Shown: positions 1-10,603 of the stretch, piece after piece
How the letters are laid out: every line of letters starts with the position of its first letter
Numbering within the stretch: the stretch's first letter is position 1
Origin: Stomoxys calcitrans
Lineage: Eukaryota > Arthropoda > Insecta > Diptera > Muscidae
DNA: 64,000 bases
Direction of reading: 5' to 3'
NCBI RefSeq assembly: GCF_963082655.1
Contig: NC_081554.1
Location: forward strand, 48,325,169 to 48,389,168
Notes under the pieces: generated by a model
The model's database searches: none
The model's input: the letters and a program-made list of their open reading frames with translations, nothing else
Told to the model about the DNA's origin: nothing
Translations under genes and position numbers: made by a program

Positions 1-620
1 AACGCTTTTAGAGATAAATTTTGACAAAAAAAAAAATACGATATGATATGCGTTGACAGTGGGTTACTTTATTTTCCTTTTACGGCCACGATTACCGGGT
101 GCTCTCATTTTTGATTGCCTACAGCCACCACACATAGGCACTGCAACTCCCATTCAAGAAGACAAAACAAAGGAAATCCCATTCATTTGGAAACCATTCA
201 ACGTACCACATAAGCTACACTGGGACTGAATGCATTTCAAATGAGATAATTTTCATATTTACATCAATGAGAAAGACAGACAGACAGACATATGGGATGG
301 ACGGACGCACATGCACGTTGTTGTTGTTGTGGTTGTTGGTCATACGTATGGAACGCATGCAGTCAGCCAGCCATACTTGGCTTCGTCCATTGGTATTTAC
401 TTGAGGAAAACAAAAGGTGATAAATTTAATTTATGGCCATTGATAACAGCTAAGAGTCTCTATAAAAATCAACATCAACCAATAAATAGCTTAGCTTTCG
501 GGCAAAGCCATATTAGGGGCTTTGTTTTATTGTATGTTGTATGTACAATGGGTGTTATTTGCAGAGATTTTGTGTATAAATGAAATTTGAAAAACTTTTG
601 ATTGGGAAAATAGAAATTTT
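1..620. other. AT-rich stretch without a recognised gene
   Basis: No coding similarity is recognised. There is a short AGAC microsatellite near 273-290 and a GTT-rich run near 314-340. A 90-codon open frame at 311-583 is largely made of the GTT run (poly-valine start) and shows no domain, so I do not call it a gene. Confidence 0.6.
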
Positions 621-1024
621 CACTGAATGAAGAAGGCTAGGTTAGATTGAAAAGAGGGTGCGGATATTAATCCGCCCCATGGCACTATGGACATACACCA
701 AAGCCATTAATTGGCTTGTTGTGCGCTCGAAATACTAAAAAGTAACATGGCAAAAGAAAATCTAAATTAGGAATTCCGTGCTACCTACAAAATCTTAAAT
801 TGATTTCCATACCACTCCCCTTGGTTGATTCATGTCTGGTATTGTGTCCCTACTTAAGTGACTTAAGTGAAAGCCGGGCAATGATAGAGGAAATGTTCCA
901 ACGTCTCATCATCTTCCCCATATGCCCTGCACTTGCTATCACTTGCCGCACCGATTTTGCGTATGTGAGCTCGTAGTCCTATGTGTCCCGTTATGCTACC
1001 AAAAGCTATACTGACCTCCTTCTT

Positions 1025-1344
1025 GCTAATTTTGTCCATGAACATTCCACTAAGGAACAGGGGCAAACTTCTCACATATCAATGAATGCAGTCCGATTCA
1101 AGTTTTAAGCTCAATGATAAGGAGCCTCCTTTTTATAGACGAGTCCGAACGGCGTGCCGCAGTGCGACACTTCTTTGGAGAGAAGTTTTCAGGGCATAGT
1201 ACCTCGCAAATGTTGCCAGCATTAGGCGGGGAAAGCCACCGCTGAAAATTTTTTTCTGATGGTCTCGCCAGGATTCGAACCCAGGCGTTCAGCGTCATAG
1301 ACGGACATGCTAACCTCTGCGCTACGGTGGTCTCCACCGTTGCG
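1025..1344 (-). mobile_element. tRNA-derived SINE with 9-bp target-site duplication
   Basis: A 320-bp insertion in LINE A lies between two copies of the 9-mer CTCCTTCTT (1016-1024 and 1345-1353), a target-site duplication. Its minus-strand 5' head has pol III-type boxes: A box at 1324-1310 and B box GGTTCGAATCC at 1281-1271. The body has no coding capacity and ends in 'TTCCTTAGTGGAATGTTCAT' and an AC/AAATT-rich tail. A 3' fragment of the same family lies at 10,550-10,603, and a diverged relative at 18,870-19,075. The LINE reading frame is continuous on either side once the insert is removed (…FLKEV / KKEVSIAFG…). tRNA-headed SINEs normally rely on a partner LINE; the partner is not identified here. 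Confidence 0.85.
1271..1324 (-). promoter_or_regulatory. Internal pol III promoter (A and B boxes) of the SINE
   Basis: On the minus strand the A box TAGCGCAGAGGTTAG (1324-1310) and the B box GGTTCGAATCC (1281-1271) are about 28 nt apart, as in a tRNA gene. A good acceptor and anticodon stem cannot be paired convincingly, so this is a tRNA-like SINE head, not a tRNA gene. Confidence 0.75.
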
Positions 1345-1663
1345 CTCCTTCTTACCTCCTTCAGAAATAGCCTCGTCTTTTCACGATCTGGATTTCCCGA
1401 TATAATTTTCGTCGTCCTACCGACCGTTTCGCTGTTCCGCAGTGTTTCATGACTGTTCTTTGCCCACACCCTTAACTCGGATTGCGTCACCCCGAAAGGC
1501 TTCGGGTTAACCAAGTTTATTGACGGCAGTCCTCTGGCTTTTACTGCCAATTCGTCTTCTCTTTCTTTCCCATTACTCTGCTGTGGTCCGACACCCAAAC
1601 GATGCGCATCATGCCATCTTCAGAGAAGGCATTATTCCCCTTCTTACACTCCAAGACTATTCG

Positions 1664-1993
1664 TTAGTGTCCCAAAACACAAAAAGTGTTTTTTTTTAAC
1701 GCATTCCCTCCATTTTCCCCCTTTGATCTCATTAAGCAAATACGAAATATTATGACGATCGGTTAACGATAACACGTGCCACAACGGCGTCCAAAGTTGA
1801 ATGTAGTGCTTTCTAAGGATTATAGTTGAGTATTTTAGGTCCTAGCATAAAATTGGTAAACTAAGTATACAATTATATGGAATTTGTTACAAAACCACAA
1901 ACTGTACCCTACACCACTACTGCGGCTGTGATAAAGTTTGTAGTTGACCTCAGAAATTCCTGCTGATTCGGCTTAGCTATGTCCGTCTGTCCG
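1664..1993 (-). mobile_element. Insertion in LINE A with a DINE-like right end
   Basis: This segment replaces LINE coding sequence. Its higher-coordinate part (1993-1890, minus strand) reads GGACAGACGGACATAGCTAA…, then GTAGTGGTGTAGGGTA. That matches the order seen at the right end of the DINE-type element at 52,326-53,046 (GGACAAAGCTAAATCGAATC … GTAGTGGTGTAGGGCA). The lower part, 1664-1890, is AT-rich and unassigned. Confidence 0.5.
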
Positions 1994-2280
1994 CATATGT
2001 AGACCCCTAGGCTCACTTTGTTCTCTAGCTTTGATCCTATTGTGTAGCATGGCAATATCAGGGTTGCGTCAATTCAAGACTGTGCCGCTGGCAGCAAGGC
2101 CTCGCACTCGACAGGAATTATCGTCTCAGGTATCCGATCGTAAATCTTTTCCATTCCTTCCAGGTTTCCTATTGTTGCCTCGATTATACCGCGATGGTAT
2201 GACCTGCTCCTATCCTCTATCCATTCTCCCATCGCCTTAAGTCTCATAACCGCAGTGGCTGCCTTGCACTCAATCTGCCA

Positions 2281-2755
2281 ACATGTTGTTGTTGTTACTG
2301 TAGCAGTGTGTTGTGTTCTATCTTTCGTCTGCCTGATCTTGAGTATCCAGATCCAATAACTCCGCGACTAAGATGGGGTGATGGGTTGTTGTTGTTGAAG
2401 CCGCATCTTCATGTGGAGGTGGGGATCCTCGTCAAGCTCCTGTATGAGCATGCTCATTCCGGTCCAAAGGACTGATCGCCGAGGAAACAAGGTGGTCTTT
2501 GGGTATTTAAAGGTGCCAATAACTTGCCTTATCATACCGAGCATTATAGGCACTCAGTATTTGTGCAAGAGCCGGTGCCGCCCGGCCTTTTACTCTCTCC
2601 CCTCGATACCGCTTATTGTCCGCGTCTGTCGTTGCGCTACTCAGTATGGAGCATTCCACTATCCGCAACCTGTGAACGCAACCGGTAGCTCGAACACCAC
2701 ACAGATCGGACCTCAATGTTCTAGCCTGTGTGGTGGGTATGGCTTGGCAGTTAAA
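2281..2755 (+). repeat. Dispersed repeat X, copy 1 (about 370 bp)
   Basis: From about 2388 to 2735 the sequence aligns along its length with 42,889-43,277. Shared blocks include 'TTCATGTGGAGGTGG', 'GTCAAGCTCCTGTA', 'CGGTCCAAAGGAC', 'GTGCAAGAGCCGGTGC' and 'CACAGATCGGAC'. Both copies begin after GTTGTTGTT-type runs. The preceding 2283-2317 (GTTGTTGTTACTGTAGCAG) resembles, inverted, 14,190-14,225. No open frame is shared, so a non-autonomous element is likely; class unknown. Confidence 0.65.
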
Positions 2756-3800
2756 TAGGTGACGTGTGTCGTGTGGTCCCTGGTCACAATTGGGATATAC
2801 CCAGGTGCCAAGTCACTGAGTGGCCGCCTCATCTCCCAAAACACCCCCCCAAGCCAGATATGTTTGCTGACTATGGGAATATGGGGCTCAAATCCAGACA
2901 AACTGTCTAGGGGACGACTCACCCCCATAATAACCCCCAAATAAGACGAATTTGCTCACCATGACAATTTGGGCCTAAAAGAGAGTGGAGTTCGATACTA
3001 ATAGTTTTTAGGGCCCATACCCCAAACTGGACAAATTTGCTGACTTTTGCAATAAGGGGATTAAATGAAGGTTTTTGAGATTAGAAAGAAATTTGCTTCC
3101 GAATTTTGAGGCCAATGGCAATATGGGGTTTAAATAAATGATATATAGATATATGAGGATAAAGCACAATGCTGATATATTTTCAGGGCTAAGTGTTTGG
3201 GGGACCACCCCACTCCCCAAAACACCCCTAAATCGAACAGACTTATATACCGTTCATGGAAATATGGGGCTCAAATGAGAATCATTTTGAAGTAGAGCAC
3301 GAAATTCATACCTACTTCCGGGACCAATTTGCTGGGGATCTACCCCTTCCCCAAAACATTCCCCAAAGAATACCAATTTACCGACCATGACAATATGTGA
3401 CTCAAATGAAAGTTATTTGAGATTAGAAAACGAATTTGATAACCAATTTTGGCGTGCCACACTGGGGGTCCAGACTACCTACTAAACCAACTAATCACCA
3501 CCCTGGGGCCTTTCCACTCCCAAAATATCGGGCTCAAAAAAAGCCGTTTAAGAGTGGAGTACATCTAACATCAAGAATTAAATGACCCTAAACCCTTCGA
3601 GCGAGGAGACACCACGAAACTTGGTGTCAGAGATTTTAGAATGAACGCAGCAGATCGAGGCACTTGGAATGATATTCTATGTTCGGCAAGTGAAACAAAT
3701 GTTCTGTCATAGCGAATTAAAGTAAGTAACCCTTCGAGCGAATTCGTAGACCAATAAAGATAAAGATAAGAATATCAATTCAGATAAAGGCATTTACAAT
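2756..3800 (-). repeat. G-rich tandem repeat family, minus orientation
   Basis: Units of roughly 120-145 bp repeat the pattern 'CAATATGGGGCTCAAAT', then GA-rich 'GAGTAGAAAACGAATTTGAT', then 'CCCCAAAACACCCCCAAA'. The reverse complement matches the arrays at 10.6-12.3, 38.3-39.5 and 55.7-57.5 kb. The family's other end is recognisable: 3580-3600 with 3742-3800 matches, inverted, the edge at 38,318-38,400 ('GAATTCGCTCGGAGGGTTTA'). Open frames here are accidental, because they use the repeat in several frames. Confidence 0.75.
3605..3727. mobile_element. 123-bp insertion flanked by a 14-bp direct repeat
   Basis: The 14-mer AACCCTTCGAGCGA occurs at 3591-3604 and again at 3728-3741. The paralogous repeat at 38,340-38,400 is uninterrupted at this point, which acts as an empty site. 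The insert begins GGAGACACCACG and ends AAGTAAGT, with no poly-A and no open frame. It looks like a small insertion with target-site duplication; its class is unknown. Confidence 0.6.
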
Positions 3801-4133
3801 TTTAATAGAAAATTTAACTTAATCCCCCACTGTGATTTACAGCTTGCCATGTTGCATTCCTAGTATTTGCCCATAAAAAAAAAAAAAATAATAAAACATA
3901 AACTGCACAAGTGAATCACCACATTTCAAGCAAATTACTTGAGTTTTTTTCAAACATTTCAACTGCAGCTACTTCTTTCTATGTTCGGCTTAGGCTTTGT
4001 CACTATTATGTCATTTAGAATAAAAAACGTCAAAAACAAAGAAAGAAAAACATCTCAAATATTTACACATTTACACCACATGAATGATAAATGCAAATAG
4101 AATATCACCAGCAGCAACCACAGAAAAAAAACC
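3801..4133. other. AT-rich spacer, nothing recognised
   Basis: Low-complexity A-rich DNA with an A(12) run near 3876-3890. No conserved coding frame or repeat is recognised. Confidence 0.6.
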
Positions 4134-5762
4134 AAGTAAAAGTGTGCTAAGTTCGGCCGGGCCGAATCGTATATACCCTCCACCATGTATCGCATTTGTC
4201 AAGTTCATTGCCCGGTTTTTCTTTACAAGCAAACAAAGAATATTGAATAGGAACTGTTATGCTATTGGAGCTATATCAAAGTATAGTCCGATTCGGACCA
4301 TAAATGAATGCTGAATATTGCAGAAGTCATTCTGTAATATTTCAGTTCATTCGGATAAGAATTGCGCCTTGTAGGGGCTCAAAAAGCAAAATCGGGAGAT
4401 CTGTTTATATGGGAGCTGTATCAAGCCATTGATCGATTCAGACCATATTAAACACGTATGTTGAAGGTCATGAGAGAAGCTGTGGTACAAAATTTCTTCC
4501 AAATCGGATGAGAATTGCGCCCTCTAGAGGCTCAAGAAGTCAAGATCCTAGATCGGTTTATATGGCAGCTATATCAGGTTATGTACCGATTTGCGCCACA
4601 CTTAGCAAATTATCCGAAGTCATAACAAAACACCTCATGCTAAATTTCAGCCAAATCGGATGAGAATTGCGTGTTCTATTGGTTCAAGAAGTCAAGATTC
4701 AAGATCGGTTTATATGACAGCTATGCCAAATTATAAACCGATTTGAATCATACTAAACACAGATGTTGGAAGTGATACCAAAACACTATGCAAAAAATTT
4801 CAGTTAAATCGGACGAAAATTGCGCCCTCTAGAGGCTCAAGAAGTCAAGGCCCAAGATCGGTTTATATGGCAGCATTATCAAAACATGGACCGATTTGAA
4901 ACATACCTAGCGCATTTATTGGAAGTGATACCAAAACACTATGTAAAAAATTTCAGTTAAATAGGACGAGAATTGTGCCCTCTAGAGGCTCAAGAAGTCA
5001 AGGCCCAAGATCGGTTTATATGGCAGCTATATCAAAACATGGACCGATTTGAAACATACCTAGCGCTGTTATTGGAAGTGATACCAAAACACCACGTGCA
5101 AAATTTCAGTCAAATCGGAAGAGTATTGCGCCCTCTAGAGGCTCAAGAAGTCAAGACCCAAGATCGGTTTATATGGCAGCTATATTAAAACATGGACAGA
5201 TTTAAACCATATTTAGCCCAGTTGTTGGAAGTGATACCAAAAAACCACCTGCAAAATTTCAGTCAAATCCGATAAGAATTGGGCCCTCTAGAGGCTCAAA
5301 AAGCCAAGATCCGAGATTGGTTTATATGGCCGCTATATCAGATTATGAACCGATTTAAACCTTTCTTAGCACAGTTGTTGAAAGTTATAACAAACCATAT
5401 GACTATATGTCAGCTATACCAAAAGATGGACCAATTTGGCCCATTTACAATTTCTACCGACCTGCGGTAATAAGAAGTATATGAGCAAAATTTCAAGCGT
5501 TTAGCTTTACGAGTTCGGAAGCGATCAAGAAGTCAAATCCGGAAAATAGTTAGTATCTGTGCAAAATTTCAAGAGGCTAGCTCAACGCGTTCGATCGCTA
5601 TCTTGATTTCGACAGACGGACGTACGGACATGGCTACATCGACTCAGAACGTAGAGAAGATCAAGAATATGTATGCCTTGTGGGGTCTTGGGCGAATATT
5701 TCGAGTTGTTACAAACGGAATCGCTAAATTAGTATACCCCCATCCTATTGTGAAGGGTGTAA
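4134..5762 (+). mobile_element. DINE-1-like (Helentron-type) element A
   Basis: The left end reads AAGTAAAAGTGTGCTAAG, then the hairpin TTCGGCCGGGCCGAA and ATACCCTCCACCAT. The middle is a tandem array of about 150-bp units built on 'GCCCTCTAGAGGCTCAAGAA', 'GATCGGTTTATATGGCAGCT' and 'ATTTCAG…AATCGGA'. The right part carries 'TCAAGCG(T)TTAGCTTTACG', GACGGACGTACGGACATGGC and ends GTATACCCCCATCCTATTGTGAAGGGTGTA. Order and sequence match the other DINE copies here. There is no coding capacity; frames of 60-80 codons arise because the unit is close to a multiple of three. Non-autonomous, needing a Helitron/Helentron protein supplied elsewhere (inference from the family). Confidence 0.85.
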
Positions 5763-6245
5763 AAAAAAACAAAAACTTAAACACTTACCATACGTATAGC
5801 TACCTCTACCTCTCATTCAATAATGTACAGGAATATGAACTTAGTTGATAATAGGTGTAGTTTTTCTAGCTACTCAGACACATTGCCCATCTCATACGAG
5901 GAGTCATTTGTGGATATTGTGGGGAAGACATGACTCAAAATGTTCGTTGTAGGCTTTTCCAGTTTTGTTTGTTTGCCCGATAAGAATTTAGATCATATGT
6001 ACTCTTTACTCATAAAGGTGGGATACAAACAAAGAATTTGTTTGTTTTTAATGATACTAAAGAATGGAATTGTCATCGGTTGCTTGCTCAGAAAAACATG
6101 ACACTCTCTATAAACTTGGTTATTTTCTTTGAAATATAAAACTCATTTTCGAGTTGAAGTAGTAGATTCGAATAAATGCCAGATATTACACACACTTAGG
6201 TCGACTATAATTATGACCAATTTAACTCATAACAAGTAAAAACGA
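5763..6245. other. Spacer without recognised features
   Basis: AT-rich sequence between DINE A and LINE G. No coding similarity, tandem array or terminal repeat is recognised. Confidence 0.6.
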
Positions 6246-6249
6246 AAAG

Positions 6250-7468
6250 TTTCTTTATGAACAAATTGTTGCTTCTCCAAGGGGAAGTAAGAGCTTTTGG
6301 TCATTTGTTAAAAGAGTAAAGGGCAACTCGTCGACTATACCGATTCTGGTTAAAGATGGTCAGATATTTACTGACCCGGTTGATAATGCTTACCTACTGG
6401 CTGAAATATTCGCAGGAAATTCTTCTTTGCCGATAAGCAATCAACCACCGCCTGTGATTGAAGACGCATCTGGTTCGATGCCCAAGATATTCTTTCGAAC
6501 ACAAGGGGTTTAAAGGGTTCTTTTGGATCTCCTCGTAAATAAATTCCCGGGCCGGGTTGGTATATCAACACTTGTCTTGTCTAAGTGTTGTTCGACGCTT
6601 GTTTGTCCATTACGCAACCTCTTCGACCTTGCTAACCGTGCGGGAGTTTTCCTAGCGTGTTGGAAGATTGCGAACGTACAGCCGATCCCCAAGTAGGGCG
6701 AGGCGAACAAATTACACACTAATTGCGATATGCTCCGCATTTTCCAAGGTTATAGAGAGCATGGTTAATCACAATCTTGTGAGTTATTTGTTATCATCTC
6801 ATTTCCGATGGCATTTTCTGATGGCATTCCGTCGGAACGTTGGGGCGGCTTCATCCACCAGTTTGGGGAGAGTAAGGTCGTACTTCTAGATATTTCGAAG
6901 GCATTTTATATAGCACGGTGCACTTTTGTCAAAGCTGGTCGCTTTTGGCATCGGTAATGACTTCGTTAGATTTATATCGAGCTTTCTTCGAGATCGTAAT
7001 AGATGCGTTCTCATCCATTGAATACAAATTGAACGAAGGTGCACCAAAAGCCTCTGTCCTTTTTTCTTCCCTTTTCCACATCTTCATTGACGATCTTTTG
7101 CGTCAAACTTCGAATCCGATCTACTCATTTGAGAATGACAGCAACCTCTGTCTTGAAGTTTTTAAGAGATTGATAACAGTAGGCGGATTAGGCATGATAC
7201 CGGGACTTATTGGCCATTTCAGTGTGTGGTCAGTTGAACAGAGTAGAGTAGAATGTACTAAGACTTAGACCCTTTACGATCGTCATTATTCATTGACAAT
7301 ATCGATGTTGAGGAGTCAAATGCTCTTGATGTTCTAGGAATGAGAATACAATGTGATATCCGTTGGTCAAAACATATATTCGAAGTTTCGAAAGAAGCAT
7401 TCAAGTGCTTGGGCTTTCTTAAGCGGTGCAAAAAATATTTCACTTTCTCTGATCTCCTCAGTGTATAT
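6250..7468 (+). pseudogene. LINE G: decayed reverse transcriptase of a non-LTR retrotransposon
   Basis: 6260-6480 encodes a pre-RT segment ('LYEQIVASPRGSKSFWSFVK', then 'VDNAYLLAEIFAGNSS'). 6600-6690 has an RT-like 'WKIANVQPIPK' followed by a stop. 6868-6905 encodes 'KVVLLDISKAFY', the first catalytic aspartate region. 7030-7150 encodes 'LNEGAPKASVLFSSLF' and 'FIDDLLRQTSNPIYSFENDS'. The usual F/YADD box is FEND at 7128-7139, so the catalytic pair is broken, and frames change several times. The end 'FLKRCKKYFTFSDLLSVY' stops at the terminal repeat of the transposon at 7469, which interrupted it. It resembles the CR1/Jockey superfamily, but the clade is unsure. Confidence 0.8.
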
Positions 7469-8016
7469 AAAGGGTGATTTTTTAAGGGCTATAGGAAAAT
7501 TTTTCAAAAACAAATCAGAAAAATGCCTGAAATCTTTGTTTGAATCGATAGTACGGTCCATATAATTTAATGTTTGAAGATCTTTTCATGAAAATGTTGA
7601 CAGTGACTGCGCCTCAAAGAGTCCATCCGCTTAGTCCAATTTTGGCATACTCTTTCCAACATTTCGGCCGATATTTCACGAATAAATGCTTCAATGTTGC
7701 CTGCCAATGCGTCAATTGAAGCGTGCATATATCGTGCGTTAAATCGCACGATATAGGTGGCCAATTGACCGGTTCCAAAGGTGAAATAAAATGTTCACCA
7801 AACTCGCCTCTCAAAAAGTCCATTGTTAAGCATGTGCTGTGTGGCATGTGGCACGGTCTTGTTGAAACGAAAAGGCATGCAAGTCAAGCTCTTGCATTTT
7901 GGGCAAAAAAAAAGTTGCGGTAGCGCTCACCATTCACAGTTACGTTACGATTCGCATCATCTTGGAAGAAGTACGTTCCAATGATGCCACCAGCACCAGA
8001 CAAAATTGTGACTTGT
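7469..8016 (-). mobile_element. Tc1/mariner-superfamily transposon, 3' part
   Basis: The edge starts TATA|AAGGGTGATTTTTTAAGG at 7467 inside LINE G, with a TA target. On the minus strand, 7764-7567 encodes a transposase C-terminus with '…QNWTKRMDSLRRS…IFKH'. 7847-7765 encodes 'DFLRGEFGEHFISP' and 'PVNWPPISCDLT', the region before the third catalytic residue, with a frameshift. 8000-7925 encodes 'GIIGTYF(F)QDDANRNVTVNGERY'. The 5' half is missing because DINE B starts at about 8017. A homologous but separate fragment is at 59,425-59,700. It is inactive, being truncated and frameshifted. Confidence 0.8.
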
Positions 8017-8885
8017 TATACCCACCACCATAGGATGGGAGTATACTAATTTCGTCATTCTCTTGGTAACACCTCGAAATATGCGTCTAAGACCCCATAA
8101 AGTATATATATTATACATCGTCATGACATTTTAAGTTGATCTAGCCATTTAGCCATCCGTCCGTGTCTGTCCGTCCATCTATCAAAAGCACGATAACTTT
8201 TGAAGGGGTAAAGCTAGGCGTTTGAAATTTTGCACAAATAGTTCTTATCAGTGTAGGTCGATTGGGATTGTAAATAGGCCATATCGGCCCATGTTTAGAT
8301 ATAGCTGCCATATAAACCGATCTTGGGTCTTGACTTCTTGAGTTTTTAGAGGGCGCAATTCTTATCCGATTTAGCTGTAATTTTGCACGTGGTGTTTTGG
8401 TATCACTTTCAACAACTGTGCTAAGTATGTTTCAAATCGGTTCGTTATCTGATATAACAGCCATATAAACTGAACTGGGATCTCGACTTCTTGAACCTTT
8501 AGATGGCGTAATTCTTATCATATGAGCCTGATATGGAGTATTCTGTTATGACTTACAACAACTGTGCGAAGTATGGTTCAAATCGGTCTATGTTTTGATA
8601 TAGCTACCATATAAACCGATTATGAATCTTGACTTTTTGAGCCACTAGATGGCGCAATTCTTACCCGATTTGGCTGAAATTTTGCATGAGGTGTTTTGTT
8701 ATGACTTCCAACAACTGTACTAAGTATGGTTCAAATCGGTCTATGTTTTAATATATCTGCAATATAATCCGATCTTGAATATTGACTTCTTGAGCCACGA
8801 CAGAGCTCAATTCTTATATGTTTCAAATCGGTGATGTAGCTGCCATTCTAACGTGATATAGCTGCCAGCTGTTTCATTTGTCTGG
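8017..8885 (-). mobile_element. DINE-1-like element B, truncated
   Basis: In minus orientation it starts at the element's right end (TATACCCACCACCATAGGATGGG) and continues through the conserved block CCATAAAGTATATATATT, GTTGATCTAGCC and GTCCGTC runs. It then has about four central units (GCCATATAAACCGATCTT, TTGACTTCTTGAG, GGCGCAATTCTTATCC). The left end is missing. It interrupts the transposon fragment 7469-8016. Confidence 0.85.
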
Positions 8886-8918
8886 CGTGAAGGCCAATTC
8901 AAATTGTATTAGAATATA

Positions 8919-10103
8919 GGGTTGCATTTTATATTTCGGGATTAGAGAACAAAAGCAAAAAATCGCTTTGTTGTTTTTCAAAGTATTCCCCATTAAAATC
9001 AATACACCTTTGCATGCGTTTGTACCAATTGTCGAAGCACTTTTGCCCCTCTGATTGAGCTTTCTTCAAAACATGCATTATGATCGCATCAACCTCTTCT
9101 TCAGGTGTCGAAAAACGTTGACCTGCCATTTTATTTTTGAAGTACGGGAATAAAAAAAGCCATTCGGTGTCAAGTTGGGACTATACGGCGGATGACTCAT
9201 CAAATCGACGTTTTGAGTGCTCACAAATGCAGTTGTGAGAGCACGCATTGAAGTGGTGAAGAGTGATCCGACTTCGGCGGTTTGTTTTCCTGACAACTGG
9301 CAAACAAATGATTGTGTACCACTCAGAATTTATTGCTCCGTGTTGTTCTAGTGGTACGATTGCGACATGTCCAGTTTTTCCGAAAAAATAGGCAATCATT
9401 TGTTTGGAAGTGCTTCGTGCGCGAGCAACATTTGTTGAAACACCCATACAGCTGATTGCTGTTTACTTTCGGGAGCATACGCGTAAATCCACGATTCATG
9501 TTTCGAAGCACAGCGATCGTATTCTTGGAGCATTTCTTTTGACCAATCGACACGTGCCCTTATTTGACCGATTGACAAATTGTATGGAGTCCAACACGAA
9601 CAAATATTTTTGACTGTCAAATATTCATGCAATATTGATTGTACGCTGGTCCCACTAATGCCTAAGGCTGTCTCAATCTCACGATAGGTCACATGATCAT
9701 CTTGCAATATCAGTTGGCGTACAGCATCAATGGTTTTTGGAATAACAACAGACTTTTAGACGACCTTCGTGAAATTCGTCTTGGAGTGAACTACGAACTC
9801 GATTGAATTTACCATACCATCGATAAACACTGGCCCTTGATGGAGCTTCATCACCAAAAATCGATGCGTTGTTGTTGAGTTAATCCACATCAAAAGTTGT
9901 AAAAAATAATCGCACGAAAATGTTTACAATTTAATTCCATTTTTTGGGCGAGATGAATCTTTTAAGTTAATGTAAACAACTCAAATAGCGCTCGTATGTG
10001 AAAATGTTCTGAGTACGTATAATGACAAGCTTTACGATAGAGCTGTCAGTTGGCAGATTGCAACGCATGGGTTGTCCAATCCCGAAATATAAAAGGCAAC
10101 ACT
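8919..10103 (-). mobile_element. Mariner element 2, near full length but decayed
   Basis: Inverted ends are visible: GGGTTGCATTTTATATTTCGGGAT at 8919 and its inverse near 10,079-10,103 (ATCCCGAAATATAAAAGGCAAC), each next to TA or TTA. The length of about 1.19 kb is usual for mariner. Inside is a minus-strand transposase pseudogene. The terminal repeats differ by a few bases. It belongs to a different family from the mariner at 20.65 kb, since the ends and protein are unlike. Confidence 0.85.
8929..9893 (-). pseudogene. Mariner transposase pseudogene with all three catalytic positions changed
   Basis: Reading minus from about 9893: 'ASIFGDEAPSRASVYRWYGK', a frameshift near 9760, then a helix-turn-helix with 'VTYREIETALGISGTSVQSI' and 'RVDWSKEMLQEYDRCASK'. 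Mariner enzymes use a DD34D triad. The first site should be GDESW, but the sequence reads SKHESW (9500-9486), as if about eight residues were lost. The second site should be HDNA but reads HHFNA (Phe codon at 9250-9252). The third should be PND-F but reads TPNGFF (Gly at 9159-9161). The C-terminus 'KCFDNWYKRMQRCIDFNGEY' is conserved. It is certainly inactive. Confidence 0.85.
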
Positions 10104-10549
10104 TATCTCTTTCCTAACTCGAACAAGAATTTTTCAAAGACAGTTCTATTCTTAGGTATTTTTCTTACCATTCGTCCTTAGCGAGTTAAGTTAGTCTTTG
10201 CATATTCCCGAAGACTCGAAATGCTAACATATATACAAGCTAGAAGTTGCCAATTTTTAAAAAAAAGTTTTATTCAAGCTGAGTGTTAGTAACAGAAGTC
10301 TACCGCGAAGTACACAGACAAAAATAATTTTGAAAAACAACAACTTTGGTCAAAAAAACTACTACGAAAATTGTTAATTTTCCTGCAACAATTTTTTTGA
10401 ATTTTCACGACTTAAAGTAAAAAATTGTTGTTGAAATGCACTCTTTGCAAACCAACATATAACAACATCATAGACACAAGTAAGGCAAACAAAAAGAGTT
10501 ATTTTTTTCTTATCTTAGAATTTTTCTTATCATTGAATTTAAACATGAA
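10104..10549. other. AT-rich spacer
   Basis: Contains imperfect TTGTTG/CAACAA and AAATTGTT stretches. No gene or recognised repeat. Confidence 0.55.
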
Positions 10550-10603
10550 TCGGAAAGCACTCATTGATGTGTAAGAAGTTTGCCCCTGCTCGGTTCCTGG
10601 TGT
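10550..10603 (+). mobile_element. 3' fragment of the tRNA-derived SINE
   Basis: 'GAATCGGAAAGCACTCATTG', then 'GTAAGAAGTTTGCCCCTG', matches the end of the SINE at 1025-1110 (minus) with few changes. The tRNA head and most of the body are absent. The fragment joins directly to the G-rich family. Confidence 0.75.

Larger units (their letters stand above)
628..2280 (-). mobile_element. LINE A: 3' end of an RNase H-encoding non-LTR retrotransposon, interrupted
   Basis: Read on the minus strand, 2280-1994 encodes the end of the RT region with motifs such as 'MRLKAMGEWIEDRS'. 1663-1345 encodes the end of RNase H ('KEREDELAVKARGLPSINL', then 'GVTQSELRVWAKNSHETL'). 1015-860 encodes the terminal segment 'ITGHIGLRAHIRKIG' followed by a Cys/His cluster (CRAYGEDDETLEHFLYHC). 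The same protein and 3' UTR, including an imperfect match ending in GGTTAGATT-like sequence near 630-660, recur in LINE B (24,000-25,040), which orders the pieces. The element is cut by a SINE (1025-1344) and by a DINE-like insertion (about 1664-1993) that replaces about 160 bp of RNase H. An RNase H domain suggests the I/LOA/R1 group rather than Jockey; the clade is my inference. It is a 5'-truncated, dead copy. Confidence 0.85.

Noticed and set aside
311..583. 90-codon frame beginning with a valine run
   Set aside because: Built on a GTT microsatellite; no domain or conservation is visible.
1271..1324. A tRNA gene
   Set aside because: A and B boxes fit, but the stems do not pair well and the segment is the head of a 320-bp insertion with target duplication, so it is a SINE.
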